This document shows positions 1 to 6,682 of a stretch of DNA of 8,409 nucleotides, piece after piece. The DNA lies in contig JAEURE010000100.1 of the NCBI GenBank assembly GCA_016789485.1, forward strand, positions 1 through 8,409. The letters are read 5' to 3'. How positions within the stretch are numbered: position 1 is the first letter of the stretch; each line of letters opens with the position of its first letter. The position numbers were made by a program, and so were the translations under genes. The notes under the pieces are model-generated. The model searched no databases, had not been told where the DNA came from, and saw nothing but the letters and a program-made list of their open reading frames with translations. The stretch is from Anaerolineales bacterium (lineage in GTDB: Bacteria > Chloroflexota > Anaerolineae > Anaerolineales > Villigracilaceae).

Positions 1-1521
1 AGTGCCATCGACACCCGTTGCCGACTTCTGCTCGCCCTCATAGGAGATGTCAATGTAGTGCGCGAAACACTGCCTGCATGGATTCAGATAAGTACTATAT
101 ATTTCATTCGTAAACCAGCCATGGTCGACGCTGATGGCAACCAGCAATTGCTCAACATCTTCAGGGGGAATCTGTTTTTCCACCTGGTTCACACCGTCCG
201 TACCCGTGACCCGTCCGTCTGGATAGATCGCATATAACTCATCAACACAATTAGGCCCGGCAGTACGGTGATAAACGATCACAGCGCCTTCTGCGACCAG
301 ATTGGATGCCTCTTCTTCGCGGAATGGAGCAACCACGCACTGGGTCGAAACAGGAGTTTCAGCCAATGAGGCAGACCTTGTCCTGGAAATGGATACGCCC
401 ACGATGACTACCATTACAAGCAGGAAGCCGACTCCCAAAGCGAATCGTTGCTGTTTGCGACGCTTCGCCACCTCCCCCTCACCTGCTTCAGCGTTCTGAC
501 GCCCGCTCTTGCGATTTGCCAATACTGTTTGCACGCCGATGAAAATCAATGTAAGCGCGCCGATCACGATCTTCGTCCACCACGAACTGAGTGAGCCGAT
601 GAACTGGATCAGTGCCTGTGTAACGGCAAGCACCAGCACACCAAAGAACGTACCGAACACATATCCCGAACCGCCGGTCAGCATCGTGCCGCCCATCACC
701 ACAGAAGCGATGACATCCAGTTCAAAGCCCGGGGCGTAAAGTCCATGACCGGATTCAACGAAGAGGCAGAATGAAAGTCCGGCAAGAGCCGAGCAGAATC
801 CGTTGAAAGTGTAGACGAGGAATTTCGTCCGATCCACAGGCAGCCCCATCAAGCGGGCCGATTGTTCATTCCGGCCTTCGTTCCCGCCGATGGCATATAC
901 CGTACGTCCAAAGCGCGTATATTGGGCAATATAGATTACGACCAGCAAAAGCAGAAATGCGACCACCACCGGGATGGTGATATACGGCGCAGGCTTGCCC
1001 TGGCTAACGGAAAGTTCCATCAGACCCGGGATGAGTATCTTTGTTTGCCCTAATATCTGAAAGATGCGATCATTGATCTGAACAGCATCATCGCTGATGA
1101 AGAAACACATGCCGCGCGCAAACCACATGCCTGCCAGCGTGGCAATGAACGGTTGGACCTTCAACTTGACGATGAAGCCACCCATGATCGCTCCAAGTGA
1201 CATGCCCATCAGAAGCATGAGCACGATCACAAGCCATGGATTCCAACCTTCGCGCAACAACACAGCAGATGAGACCGTTGTCAAAGCGACCACGCCGCTT
1301 ACTGAAAGATCAATCCCGCCCGTTAGAATGACGAGTGTCATCCCGATGCCGCTGATCAAGAGGTAGGAAGTATTTCGGAACAAGTTAAAGAACACCTGCG
1401 GATTGCGCATCCCAACAAAGAAATATGCGCCAATGCCATAGGCAGTTAATGCTAGCAAAGCCGTGGACATCAATGGAATGAACTTACGGTTTCTTGCGAA
1501 GAAATCACTTACTCGCTTCAT
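1..1521 (-). CDS. yjfF: YjfF-type sugar ABC permease fused to a C-terminal membrane-anchored domain (3' end outside window)
   Basis: Inner-membrane subunit of a furanose-type sugar importer, pairing with the YtfT-type permease just upstream. The frame runs from an ATG at 1521 to base 1 with no stop: 507 codons, incomplete at the C terminus. Residues 1-335 are an ordinary BPD_transp_2 permease, with the GGIDLSVSG motif at 68-76, the ELDVIASVVMGGT motif from 267, and the SSWWTKI segment near 312 that is highly typical of YjfF. E. coli YjfF ends about there. Here a polar linker (336-352), a basic stretch KRRKQQR (353-359), an extra hydrophobic helix (360-378) and a soluble region (about 381-507+) follow. 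That region has Cys395, Cys425 and a CRQC pair at 482-485, and a YPDGR turn at 433-437; I do not recognise its family. If the permease core has both ends in the cytoplasm, as expected, the extra helix places this domain outside. The start overlaps the ytfT stop (ATGA) and has an AGGGGTG ribosome site. The permease call is very secure; the domain's function is unknown. Confidence 0.93.
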   Translation of the reverse strand, partial: MKRVSDFFARNRKFIPLMSTALLALTAYGIGAYFFVGMRNPQVFFNLFRNTSYLLISGIGMTLVILTGGIDLSVSGVVALTTVSSAVLLREGWNPWLVIVLMLLMGMSLGAIMGGFIVKLKVQPFIATLAGMWFARGMCFFISDDAVQINDRIFQILGQTKILIPGLMELSVSQGKPAPYITIPVVVAFLLLLVVIYIAQYTRFGRTVYAIGGNEGRNEQSARLMGLPVDRTKFLVYTFNGFCSALAGLSFCLFVESGHGLYAPGFELDVIASVVMGGTMLTGGSGYVFGTFFGVLVLAVTQALIQFIGSLSSWWTKIVIGALTLIFIGVQTVLANRKSGRQNAEAGEGEVAKRRKQQRFALGVGFLLVMVVIVGVSISRTRSASLAETPVSTQCVVAPFREEEASNLVAEGAVIVYHRTAGPNCVDELYAIYPDGRVTGTDGVNQVEKQIPPEDVEQLLVAISVDHGWFTNEIYSTYLNPCRQCFAHYIDISYEGEQKSATGVDGT

Positions 1522-2591
1522 GACTTCACCCCTTTCTTCGATGCGCCAATGCTTCGCACAAAACTTCGGACTTGCTCCGAATATAACAAAATCACAAGAA
1601 TAACAACCACTGCTTTAATGGCCTGAAGTGCAAACGCTGGAACACCGATCGCATACATGGATTGGGTAATGGCCTGCATCACCAGCGCTCCGACCATGCT
1701 GGCAAGCAGGGAGAAGCGCCCACCGGACATGGCCGTCCCGCCGATCACGACAGCAAGAATGGCGTCCAATTCAGTGGTGAGACCGATATTATTCGCGTCC
1801 GATGTCTTGATATTCGAACTGGCGACCAGCCCGGCAATCCCTGCACAAAAACCGCAGAATGTATAAACTAGTAGCTTGATCTTCTTTTCGTCAATACCGC
1901 TGAAAAAACTGGATCGAAAGTTCGTACCGACTGACTCGATAAACATGCCGATGGCTGTTTTACGCGTCAATAACCAGGTGAGAGCAAATACAAAAGCAAC
2001 CAAATACAGTGAAAAAGGCAGGACGATCCAGCCCTGCCCAATAAAAGAATACGGCTTATAGGTGATCTGAACCCTCAGCCCATTCGTAATGAGTTGCGCT
2101 ATGCCGCGCCCGGAGATCATCAGGATCAGCGTCGCCACCATGGGTTGGATGCGCATATAAGCAACCAGTATCCCGTTCCAAAAACCGCAAAGGATGGCAA
2201 CCAATAACGCCGACAGAATGACCACCCAAAGAGGTTGAAATGTATAGGTTGGGTCTGTCACGAAAAACACTTCATTTTTCAGTGCAGATGGATTCATCAA
2301 TATGCCCGCAACCGAGGCTGCAATCGCCATGGTGGCGCCTACGGACAGGTCGACGCCGCCGGTGGCAATCACCAGTGTCATCCCTATTGCAAGGAGCATA
2401 ACCGTCGAGCCGTTTCGGAAAATGTCGATCAGGCTTCCATGCAGGTTACCTTCCCTATTCTCGATCGTGAAAAAACCGGGAATAAAGATGAAATCAAACA
2501 GCAAAATAAGCGACAATGCGACCAGCGGGAAAAACAACCTGCTCTCTGTAATGTTTCTCCATGTAAATGATTTCTTCATATTATTTTTCAT
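1518..2591 (-). CDS. ytfT: YtfT-type sugar ABC transporter permease
   Basis: Membrane permease of the sugar importer, 357 residues, about the usual family length. It forms the channel together with the YjfF-type partner and couples to the ATPase. It is a hydrophobic multi-helix BPD_transp_2 protein: a first helix around 20-40, the LLAIGMTLVIATGG-VDLSVGA block at 66-86, the NGILVA stretch at 139-144, LLTRKTAIGMFIE at 207-219, and the ELDAILAVVIGGT motif at 274-286. These blocks closely match remembered E. coli YtfT, as does the SDANNIGL stretch near 264. The start codon overlaps the stop of the ATPase gene (ATGA at 2588-2591) and is preceded by GCAGGAAG about 7-8 bases away, so translational coupling is likely. 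An in-frame ATG four codons later (MKNNM) is an alternative start. The 3' end overlaps the next permease gene in the same way. Confidence 0.95.
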   Translation of the reverse strand: MKNNMKKSFTWRNITESRLFFPLVALSLILLFDFIFIPGFFTIENREGNLHGSLIDIFRNGSTVMLLAIGMTLVIATGGVDLSVGATMAIAASVAGILMNPSALKNEVFFVTDPTYTFQPLWVVILSALLVAILCGFWNGILVAYMRIQPMVATLILMISGRGIAQLITNGLRVQITYKPYSFIGQGWIVLPFSLYLVAFVFALTWLLTRKTAIGMFIESVGTNFRSSFFSGIDEKKIKLLVYTFCGFCAGIAGLVASSNIKTSDANNIGLTTELDAILAVVIGGTAMSGGRFSLLASMVGALVMQAITQSMYAIGVPAFALQAIKAVVVILVILLYSEQVRSFVRSIGASKKGVKS

Positions 2592-4111
2592 GCTTCACTT
2601 CCTGCAATGGCATGGATGATCGTGTTCTCGTCCACTTCACCGGTAAACTCGGCAACTTTCTGTCGTTCACGAAGAACAACGATGCGGTGACTGGTACGCA
2701 GTACTTCCTCCAATTCAGAGGAAATAAACACGCAGGCTTTGCCCTCTTCTGCCAGGGAAAGTACAAGTCTCTGTATCTCGGCCTTGGTTCCCACGTCAAT
2801 GCCACGAGTGGGTTCATCCAGAATAAGCACTTGCGGGTTGGTGGCCAGCCATCTCGCCAGAATGACCTTCTGTTGATTGCCTCCGCTCAAATTTTTCACC
2901 GGTTGGTCTGCCGAAGGAGTTGCAATGCTTAATAACTCAATGTATTTCTCTGCAATCTCATACTGTTCCGGCAGGCTTAGGTATTTGAACCAGCCTTTGT
3001 TTGCCTGTATGGCAAGCACAATATTCTCCCTTACCGTCAGGTCATCCACAATGCCAGCGGCCTTTCTATCTTCCGGGCAAAGGGCAATACCTTGTTTGAT
3101 TGAGTTTAGTGGGGAGTGTTCGTGTACTTCTTTGCCGTTCACGAAAATCGAACCAGAATCCGCTTTTTCAACCCCGAATAAAATGCTGGCTGTCTCTGTT
3201 CGGCCTGAACCAAGAAGCCCAGCAAGGCCGACAACTTCTCCAGCATGAAGATCCAGGTCAAGGGGTTGGATGGAGCCGGTAAGTCCAAATCCCTTAGCCT
3301 GCAGTAATGCTTCACTTTTAATGTGTTTCCCGCTTTCCAATTTTATTTTTGTCATTTCGTCGAATTCTACAAGGCTTCGACCAATCATCTTTGAGATCAA
3401 ACTGACACGCGTGATGGAAGCTGTTTCATAAGTCCCTACCAGTTTCCCATTACGCAGGACCGTGATGCGGTCGGATATTTCGTAGATCTGACCCATAAAA
3501 TGGGTAATGAAGATAATTCCCACACCTTCACTTTTGAGCTTTCTCATCACTTTGAAGAGTTGCCCAGTTTCATTCTCGTCCAGACTGGACGTGGGTTCAT
3601 CAAGGATGAGTACTTTCGCAGATGCGATATAAAGCGCCCGCGCGATTGCCACCATCTGCTGGATGGCAACTGTATATGAACTCAACGGCTTAGTGACATC
3701 AATATCAACGCCCAATAAACGTTGAAGGGTTTCAGCCGCCAAGGCATTCGTTTTCGTCCAGTCAATGCGCCCCATTTTGTGAGGCTCACGCCCAAGAAGA
3801 ATATTCTCAGCGACGGTCAGGTTGGTGCATAGATTAACTTCCTGATAGACCGTACTAATTCCCAGTGATTGGGCATGTTGTGGAGATTTTGGGTGTATTT
3901 CCTTGCCATCGAAGATTATTCTGCCTGAATCAGGTTGATCCACTCCCGTCAATATTTTCATTAGAGTGGATTTGCCCGCACCGTTTTCCCCCACCAAACA
4001 AAGAATCTCGCCCTTTCTGAGCGTCACGCTTACATCATCCAGTGCCTGCACACCCGGAAAGGCTTTGCCAATGCCTTCCATTGCAAGTATGTTTTGATCC
4101 GACTCAGACAT
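2588..4111 (-). CDS. ytfR: YtfR-type sugar ABC transporter ATP-binding protein (tandem nucleotide-binding domains)
   Basis: Cytoplasmic ATPase that powers the importer; 507 residues from the ATG at 4111, the usual size for two fused nucleotide-binding domains. First domain: Walker A GENGAGKST (41-49), Q-loop YQE (89-91), a degenerate signature region ending AIQQMVAIARA (149-159), Walker B VLILDEPT (167-174) and H-loop FITH (201-204). Second domain: a Walker A lacking the lysine, GLLGSGRTE (298-306), PEDRK (346-350), signature LSGGNQQK (408-415), Walker B (428-435), and ISSE in place of the H-loop histidine. The degenerate second site is normal in this sugar-importer class, so only one site is expected to be fully catalytic. 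An upstream in-frame TTG at 4180 would add 23 residues, but it sits inside a hairpin stem and the added residues are not ABC-like, so I prefer the ATG. It lies 130 bp after ytfQ and overlaps ytfT by 4 bp. Confidence 0.95.
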   Translation of the reverse strand: MSESDQNILAMEGIGKAFPGVQALDDVSVTLRKGEILCLVGENGAGKSTLMKILTGVDQPDSGRIIFDGKEIHPKSPQHAQSLGISTVYQEVNLCTNLTVAENILLGREPHKMGRIDWTKTNALAAETLQRLLGVDIDVTKPLSSYTVAIQQMVAIARALYIASAKVLILDEPTSSLDENETGQLFKVMRKLKSEGVGIIFITHFMGQIYEISDRITVLRNGKLVGTYETASITRVSLISKMIGRSLVEFDEMTKIKLESGKHIKSEALLQAKGFGLTGSIQPLDLDLHAGEVVGLAGLLGSGRTETASILFGVEKADSGSIFVNGKEVHEHSPLNSIKQGIALCPEDRKAAGIVDDLTVRENIVLAIQANKGWFKYLSLPEQYEIAEKYIELLSIATPSADQPVKNLSGGNQQKVILARWLATNPQVLILDEPTRGIDVGTKAEIQRLVLSLAEEGKACVFISSELEEVLRTSHRIVVLRERQKVAEFTGEVDENTIIHAIAGSEA

Positions 4112-4147
4112 ATCTGCCTGCCTTTGGTAAACAATTCTTTTGAATGA

Positions 4148-4182
4148 GATTGGGAAGCAATGTGCCTCATCGCTTCCCAATC
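4148..4182 (-). promoter_or_regulatory. strong intercistronic hairpin between ytfQ and ytfR
   Basis: An 11-bp perfect inverted repeat (GATTGGGAAGC at 4148-4158 and its complement at 4172-4182) encloses a 13-base loop that can add three more pairs. No U-run follows it in the transcript, so it is not a classic terminator. It sits in the 130-bp gap after the binding-protein gene, where such stems commonly protect the upstream mRNA and let the binding protein be made in excess of the ATPase and permeases. It also covers the TTG at 4180, which argues that ytfR starts at 4111. Confidence 0.8.
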
Positions 4183-4241
4183 AAGTTATATGTTGCTAAT
4201 CAGCCATGTCGTCGTCCAGCGTGGCAGATTTGGGCCGGGGT

Positions 4242-5279
4242 TTAGTACTTGCGGCCAGCAGCAATTTCCTTCAGGTTCGGGTCATCCATGAAGAAGACAC
4301 TTTCCTGTGAAGGAATCCACTTGGGCAACGTTTCACCATTGAGGGCAGCAAGAGCAGCTTCGTAAACCTGGGGGGCCAACAGCGGATTGCATTCCACGGT
4401 CACGTTCAAGGTTCCATCAAGCATTGCCTGGAAGGCGCCAGCAGTTGCATCCACAGAGATAATCTTGACATCGACGGCAGGCACGAGGCCAGCTTCTTTG
4501 AGCGCCTCGATCGCGCCAAATGCCATTTCATCGTTTTGGCCAAAGATACCCTGGACATCCTTGCTTTCTTTCAACCAGGCTTCAGTAACCTGTTTGCCTT
4601 CAACAACGCTCCAGTTGGCGGTTTGGCTGTTCACCACGGTGATACCGCACTTTTCAGCTGTTTCGCGGAAGCCCGTGCCGCGGTCAATTGCGGGGGCAGA
4701 ACCAACGTTACCAACCAATTCCCAAACATTCTTCTTTTCGCTGCCTTCGAGCAGTTTGCACATTTCAGTGCCAGCCTTGCGGCCTTCTTCAACGAAGTCG
4801 GCGCCGATGAATGTGACATACAGATCTTCAAAGCCATCAATGCGGCGGTCTGAAAGGATGACGGGTTTGCCCGCGGCTTGGGCGTCTTTCAACACCTGTT
4901 CCCAACCGGTCGTCTCCAGCGGTGACATGATGATCACATCCACTTCAGGGTCCTGAATGAATTGCTGGAAGCCCGCAACCTGCTTGGCAAGATCGTTCTG
5001 TGAATCATAGAACTTGAGTGTAAGGCCCAATTGCTCAGCAGTCTCTTTGAAGGAGGCCGTATTCGCAGCGCGCCAGCCACCTTCAGAACCGGTCTGGAGG
5101 AAACCGACGGTCATATCCGCATACGTCCAGACTTTCGCGGGAGCTTCGGTGGCTGCCGGTGCCTCCGTTGCAGCAGGTTCCTCAGCCACAGCAGGCGCTT
5201 CTGTTGCAACAGCCGCAGGCTGGCATGCAGTCAAAATCATTGAAGCAAGTACGATCAGAAAAGCTAATTTCTTTAACAT
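4242..5279 (-). CDS. ytfQ: YtfQ-type sugar-binding lipoprotein of the ABC transporter
   Basis: Extracytoplasmic sugar receptor that delivers ligand to the permeases; 345 residues. It has a lipoprotein signal peptide with lipobox LTAC (acylated Cys19), then a Pro/Ala/Thr/Glu linker (20-49) with three TEAP repeats at 26, 38 and 44, then a Peripla_BP_4 fold from about 55. Family-typical blocks are SEGGWRAANT (65-74), SDRR (143-146), DRGTGFRE (199-206), QNDEM (248-252) and VECNPLL near 302; by ribose-binding-protein logic D144/R145, R200 and N249/D250 contact sugar. Position 223 is Trp and 225 is Val where the second binding protein in this window has Phe and Arg. The start is supported by AAGGAGAG 7 bases upstream. 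It is the first gene of the transporter operon. Galactofuranose is the substrate of the E. coli homologue; the ligand here is inferred only to be a related sugar. Confidence 0.94.
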   Translation of the reverse strand: MLKKLAFLIVLASMILTACQPAAVATEAPAVAEEPAATEAPAATEAPAKVWTYADMTVGFLQTGSEGGWRAANTASFKETAEQLGLTLKFYDSQNDLAKQVAGFQQFIQDPEVDVIIMSPLETTGWEQVLKDAQAAGKPVILSDRRIDGFEDLYVTFIGADFVEEGRKAGTEMCKLLEGSEKKNVWELVGNVGSAPAIDRGTGFRETAEKCGITVVNSQTANWSVVEGKQVTEAWLKESKDVQGIFGQNDEMAFGAIEALKEAGLVPAVDVKIISVDATAGAFQAMLDGTLNVTVECNPLLAPQVYEAALAALNGETLPKWIPSQESVFFMDDPNLKEIAAGRKY

Positions 5280-5285
5280 GATCTT

Positions 5286-5293
5286 CTCTCCTT
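5286..5293 (-). promoter_or_regulatory. strong ribosome-binding site of ytfQ
   Basis: AAGGAGAG lies 6-7 bases upstream of the ATG at 5279. It is stronger than the sites seen for the ATPase and LacI genes, which fits the usual need for excess binding protein. It fixes the ytfQ start at the lipoprotein signal peptide. Confidence 0.8.
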
Positions 5294-5309
5294 GATGGAT
5301 CAGTATGAT

Positions 5310-5323
5310 TCTCCTTACGGAGA
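5310..5323 (-). promoter_or_regulatory. small GUAA-tetraloop hairpin in the ytfQ leader
   Basis: The minus-strand transcript reads UCUCC-GUAA-GGAGA, a 5-bp stem closed by a GNRA-type tetraloop, 16 bases before the ribosome site. Its UCUCC arm is complementary both to its own GGAGA arm and to the GGAGA of the ytfQ ribosome site, so competing pairings can be drawn. No function is shown. Confidence 0.45.
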
Positions 5324-5343
5324 CTTTGTTACGCTATAATTGG

Positions 5344-5359
5344 GGCACGCGAGGGTGCC
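5344..5359. promoter_or_regulatory. GC-rich hairpin in the ytfQ leader
   Basis: GGCAC (5344-5348) and GTGCC (5355-5359) pair around a 6-base loop. On the plus strand four T follow, like a weak terminator, but no plus-strand gene needs one. On the minus strand it would be a stem in the 5' leader of the transporter mRNA. Confidence 0.4.
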
Positions 5360-5385
5360 TTTTGTGATGGGCTATTTCTCGCTTT

Positions 5386-5427
5386 GAAGTGCTTGCTTGG
5401 AGACGCCAATCAAAAAGTGAGCACTTC
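5386..5427. repeat. inverted repeat with 8-bp arms (GAAGTGCT / AGCACTTC)
   Basis: GAAGTGCT at 5386-5393 is exactly complementary to AGCACTTC at 5420-5427, with 26 bases between. The wide spacing allows either a leader RNA stem or a pair of protein-binding half-sites upstream of the transporter operon. It does not resemble the LacI operator at 6583-6607, so a different regulator, perhaps the missing response regulator, could be involved. That is speculation. Confidence 0.4.
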
Positions 5428-5520
5428 TCTTTTATTTGATCGTATATCCTGTATCCGTACACCTCCTTAATCTTTATGATTACAATTTGTCAGCAGGTTG
5501 TATTTGAGTAGATATTGATC

Positions 5521-6567
5521 TCACAAAACACATCCTGAACTTTCACGAACAACAAGGGTTGGCTGAAGGAAGCGAGATTGCGGAGCAATGGATCGGTTTT
5601 CCTGTCGCGCCTGGATCATCTCCACGATGCTTTGAACTGCCTGTTCGCCAAGCAATTGGAGGTCTTGATAAATGGTGGTAAGGGAAGGATAAAAATATGC
5701 CGATTCGGGAATATTATCGAAGCCGATCACTGCCAACTGCTCTGGAACACGAATCCCTCTCCGGATCGCCTCTCGTAAGACTCCCAGTGACATCTGATCA
5801 TTCGCTACAAAGACCGCATCCATGCCTGGAAACGTTTCCAATAGTTGAATAAATGCCTGCTCTCCGCTCGCGGATGACCAGTTACCTTCCACACAATGCT
5901 GTTCTGAGGGGCCTATCCCGGCTTTTTCCAGTGTTTCACGCCAGCCGCGCTTCCGCTCATCGGCTTCCCACCAATTCAGCGGACCTGAAATATGCCCTAT
6001 TTTTTTTCGCCCACAATCCAAAAGATGCTGCACCGCCATCACTCCCCCATGATGGTTATCAGTTGATACGCTTGAAATGCCGCTACGCGGCCGCATGGCC
6101 AAGAACAACACGGGCACAATGATTTTTGCCCTCTGCTCTTCAACCCAGGCATGATTATTGCCAATTTCGGGCGCCACCCATAATATCCCATCCACCTGGC
6201 GGGCAAGCAGTGAATCGATCACCTCATCTATGCTGTTGATGTTGAAGTTGTCGATTTCCTTCATCAAGAGCATATAGCCCAACTCATCCGCCTTATCAGC
6301 TATCCCATAAATGGTGCGTGACGGCCCAATATACTTCAAACCAAAAGTAACAACTCCGAGCATATAACTGCGCTGTTGACTTAGACTACGCGCAAGAGCA
6401 CTGGGGTTGTACCCCAATTGCTCGACCACAGTTTCCACCCGCTGACGGGTTTTTTCCGAAACATAAGAAAACTTGTTCATCACGCGCGAAACCGTTTGGG
6501 TGGAAACACCCGCTGCCTGCGCTACATCTTTGATGGTGACACGTTTTCTTCTGCTAGATAGAATCAA
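5521..6567 (-). CDS. LacI-family sugar-responsive transcriptional regulator
   Basis: DNA-binding regulator, 348 residues, the usual LacI length. The N-terminal helix-turn-helix is at 12-31 (IKDVAQAAGVSTQTVSRVMN), followed by YVSEKTRQRV and the hinge helix YNPSALARSL (53-62), whose Leu62 should insert into a central CpG of the operator. From about 67 onward is a periplasmic-binding-protein-like effector domain, with aromatic residues in NWWEADERKRGW that may bind sugar. The start is TTG at 6567: an in-frame TAG at 6577-6579 excludes a longer form, AGGA lies 7 bases upstream, and no ATG or GTG occurs before the helix-turn-helix. A tandem palindrome 15 bases upstream of the start suggests autoregulation. 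Its place before the ytfQRT-yjfF operon suggests it represses that operon, though no equally good operator was seen in the intervening 241 bp. The family call is very secure; the effector is unknown. Confidence 0.95.
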   Translation of the reverse strand: MILSSRRKRVTIKDVAQAAGVSTQTVSRVMNKFSYVSEKTRQRVETVVEQLGYNPSALARSLSQQRSYMLGVVTFGLKYIGPSRTIYGIADKADELGYMLLMKEIDNFNINSIDEVIDSLLARQVDGILWVAPEIGNNHAWVEEQRAKIIVPVLFLAMRPRSGISSVSTDNHHGGVMAVQHLLDCGRKKIGHISGPLNWWEADERKRGWRETLEKAGIGPSEQHCVEGNWSSASGEQAFIQLLETFPGMDAVFVANDQMSLGVLREAIRRGIRVPEQLAVIGFDNIPESAYFYPSLTTIYQDLQLLGEQAVQSIVEMIQARQENRSIAPQSRFLQPTLVVRESSGCVL

Positions 6568-6574
6568 GTGGTTA

Positions 6575-6578
6575 TCCT
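6575..6578 (-). promoter_or_regulatory. ribosome-binding site deciding the TTG start of the LacI regulator
   Basis: AGGA lies 7 bases before TTG at 6565-6567. The in-frame TAG at 6577-6579 overlaps it and rules out any longer reading, so this weak site with a TTG start is the only one that includes the whole helix-turn-helix. A weak start would fit low expression of a regulator. Confidence 0.6.
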
Positions 6579-6582
6579 ATTC

Positions 6583-6607
6583 TGTTATCGATAACATGTT
6601 ATTAACA
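6583..6607. promoter_or_regulatory. tandem palindromic LacI-type operator upstream of the regulator gene
   Basis: The 14-bp perfect palindrome TGTTATCGATAACA (6583-6596) has the central CpG expected for a LacI-family operator. It is followed without a gap by a second pair of the same half-sites, TGTTA (6597-6601) and TAACA (6603-6607), around a single T. A further 12-bp palindrome, ATAACATGTTAT (6591-6602), joins the two. Four half-sites therefore occupy 25 bp, ending 15 bases upstream of the regulator's TTG start. Autoregulation is inferred from position and symmetry. Confidence 0.75.
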
Positions 6608-6668
6608 CGATACTCCTTGGGGCTTTGAATCTCCATGATTTCCCATTAGGAAAAAGTTGGTTTTTTAT

Positions 6669-6678
6669 TGCTTAAGCA
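6669..6678. repeat. 10-bp perfect palindrome TGCTTAAGCA
   Basis: A short perfect palindrome next to the T-rich end of the terminator after the second binding-protein gene and about 100 bp upstream of the LacI start. It could be part of the termination region or a binding site; chance is also possible at this length. Confidence 0.25.
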
Positions 6679-6682
6679 GATC

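Larger units (their letters stand above)
5280..5520 (-). promoter_or_regulatory. 241-bp leader/promoter region of the ytfQRT-yjfF operon
   Basis: Gene-free stretch between the LacI regulator and ytfQ, holding no protein that I can support. On the minus strand it contains a perfect but apparently unused AAGGAGGT (5461-5468), an inverted repeat with 8-bp arms (5386-5427), a 5-bp GC-rich hairpin (5344-5359) and a small tetraloop hairpin (5310-5323) before the ytfQ ribosome site. I could not fix a convincing -35/-10 pair and saw no terminator for the LacI gene, so read-through from the regulator into the transporter is possible. Confidence 0.5.

Noticed and set aside
302..1366. Several short plus-strand frames across the left part of the window
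   Set aside because: All are antisense to the continuous permease-fusion frame, which has strong family motifs throughout its first 335 residues.
4112..4180. A 23-residue N-terminal extension of the ATPase from a TTG at 4180
   Set aside because: The TTG lies within a strong hairpin stem, the added residues are not ABC-like, and the ATG at 4111 gives the normal family length.
4387..4956. A 189-codon open frame on the plus strand
   Set aside because: It lies wholly inside ytfQ, antisense to a well-supported gene; its sequence shows no family motif and mirrors codon bias of the real gene.
5435..5448. A possible second LacI operator around GATCG before ytfQ
   Set aside because: Only one half resembles the 6583-6596 palindrome; symmetry is lost on the other side.
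5334..5462. A 42-codon GTG-initiated frame on the minus strand in the ytfQ leader
   Set aside because: The GTG overlaps the ribosome site, the composition is not convincing, and an open frame of this length is easily due to chance.
6630..6660. A small hairpin TTTCC-n5-GGAAA upstream of the LacI gene
   Set aside because: A 5-bp AT-rich stem is too weak and common to call as a feature.
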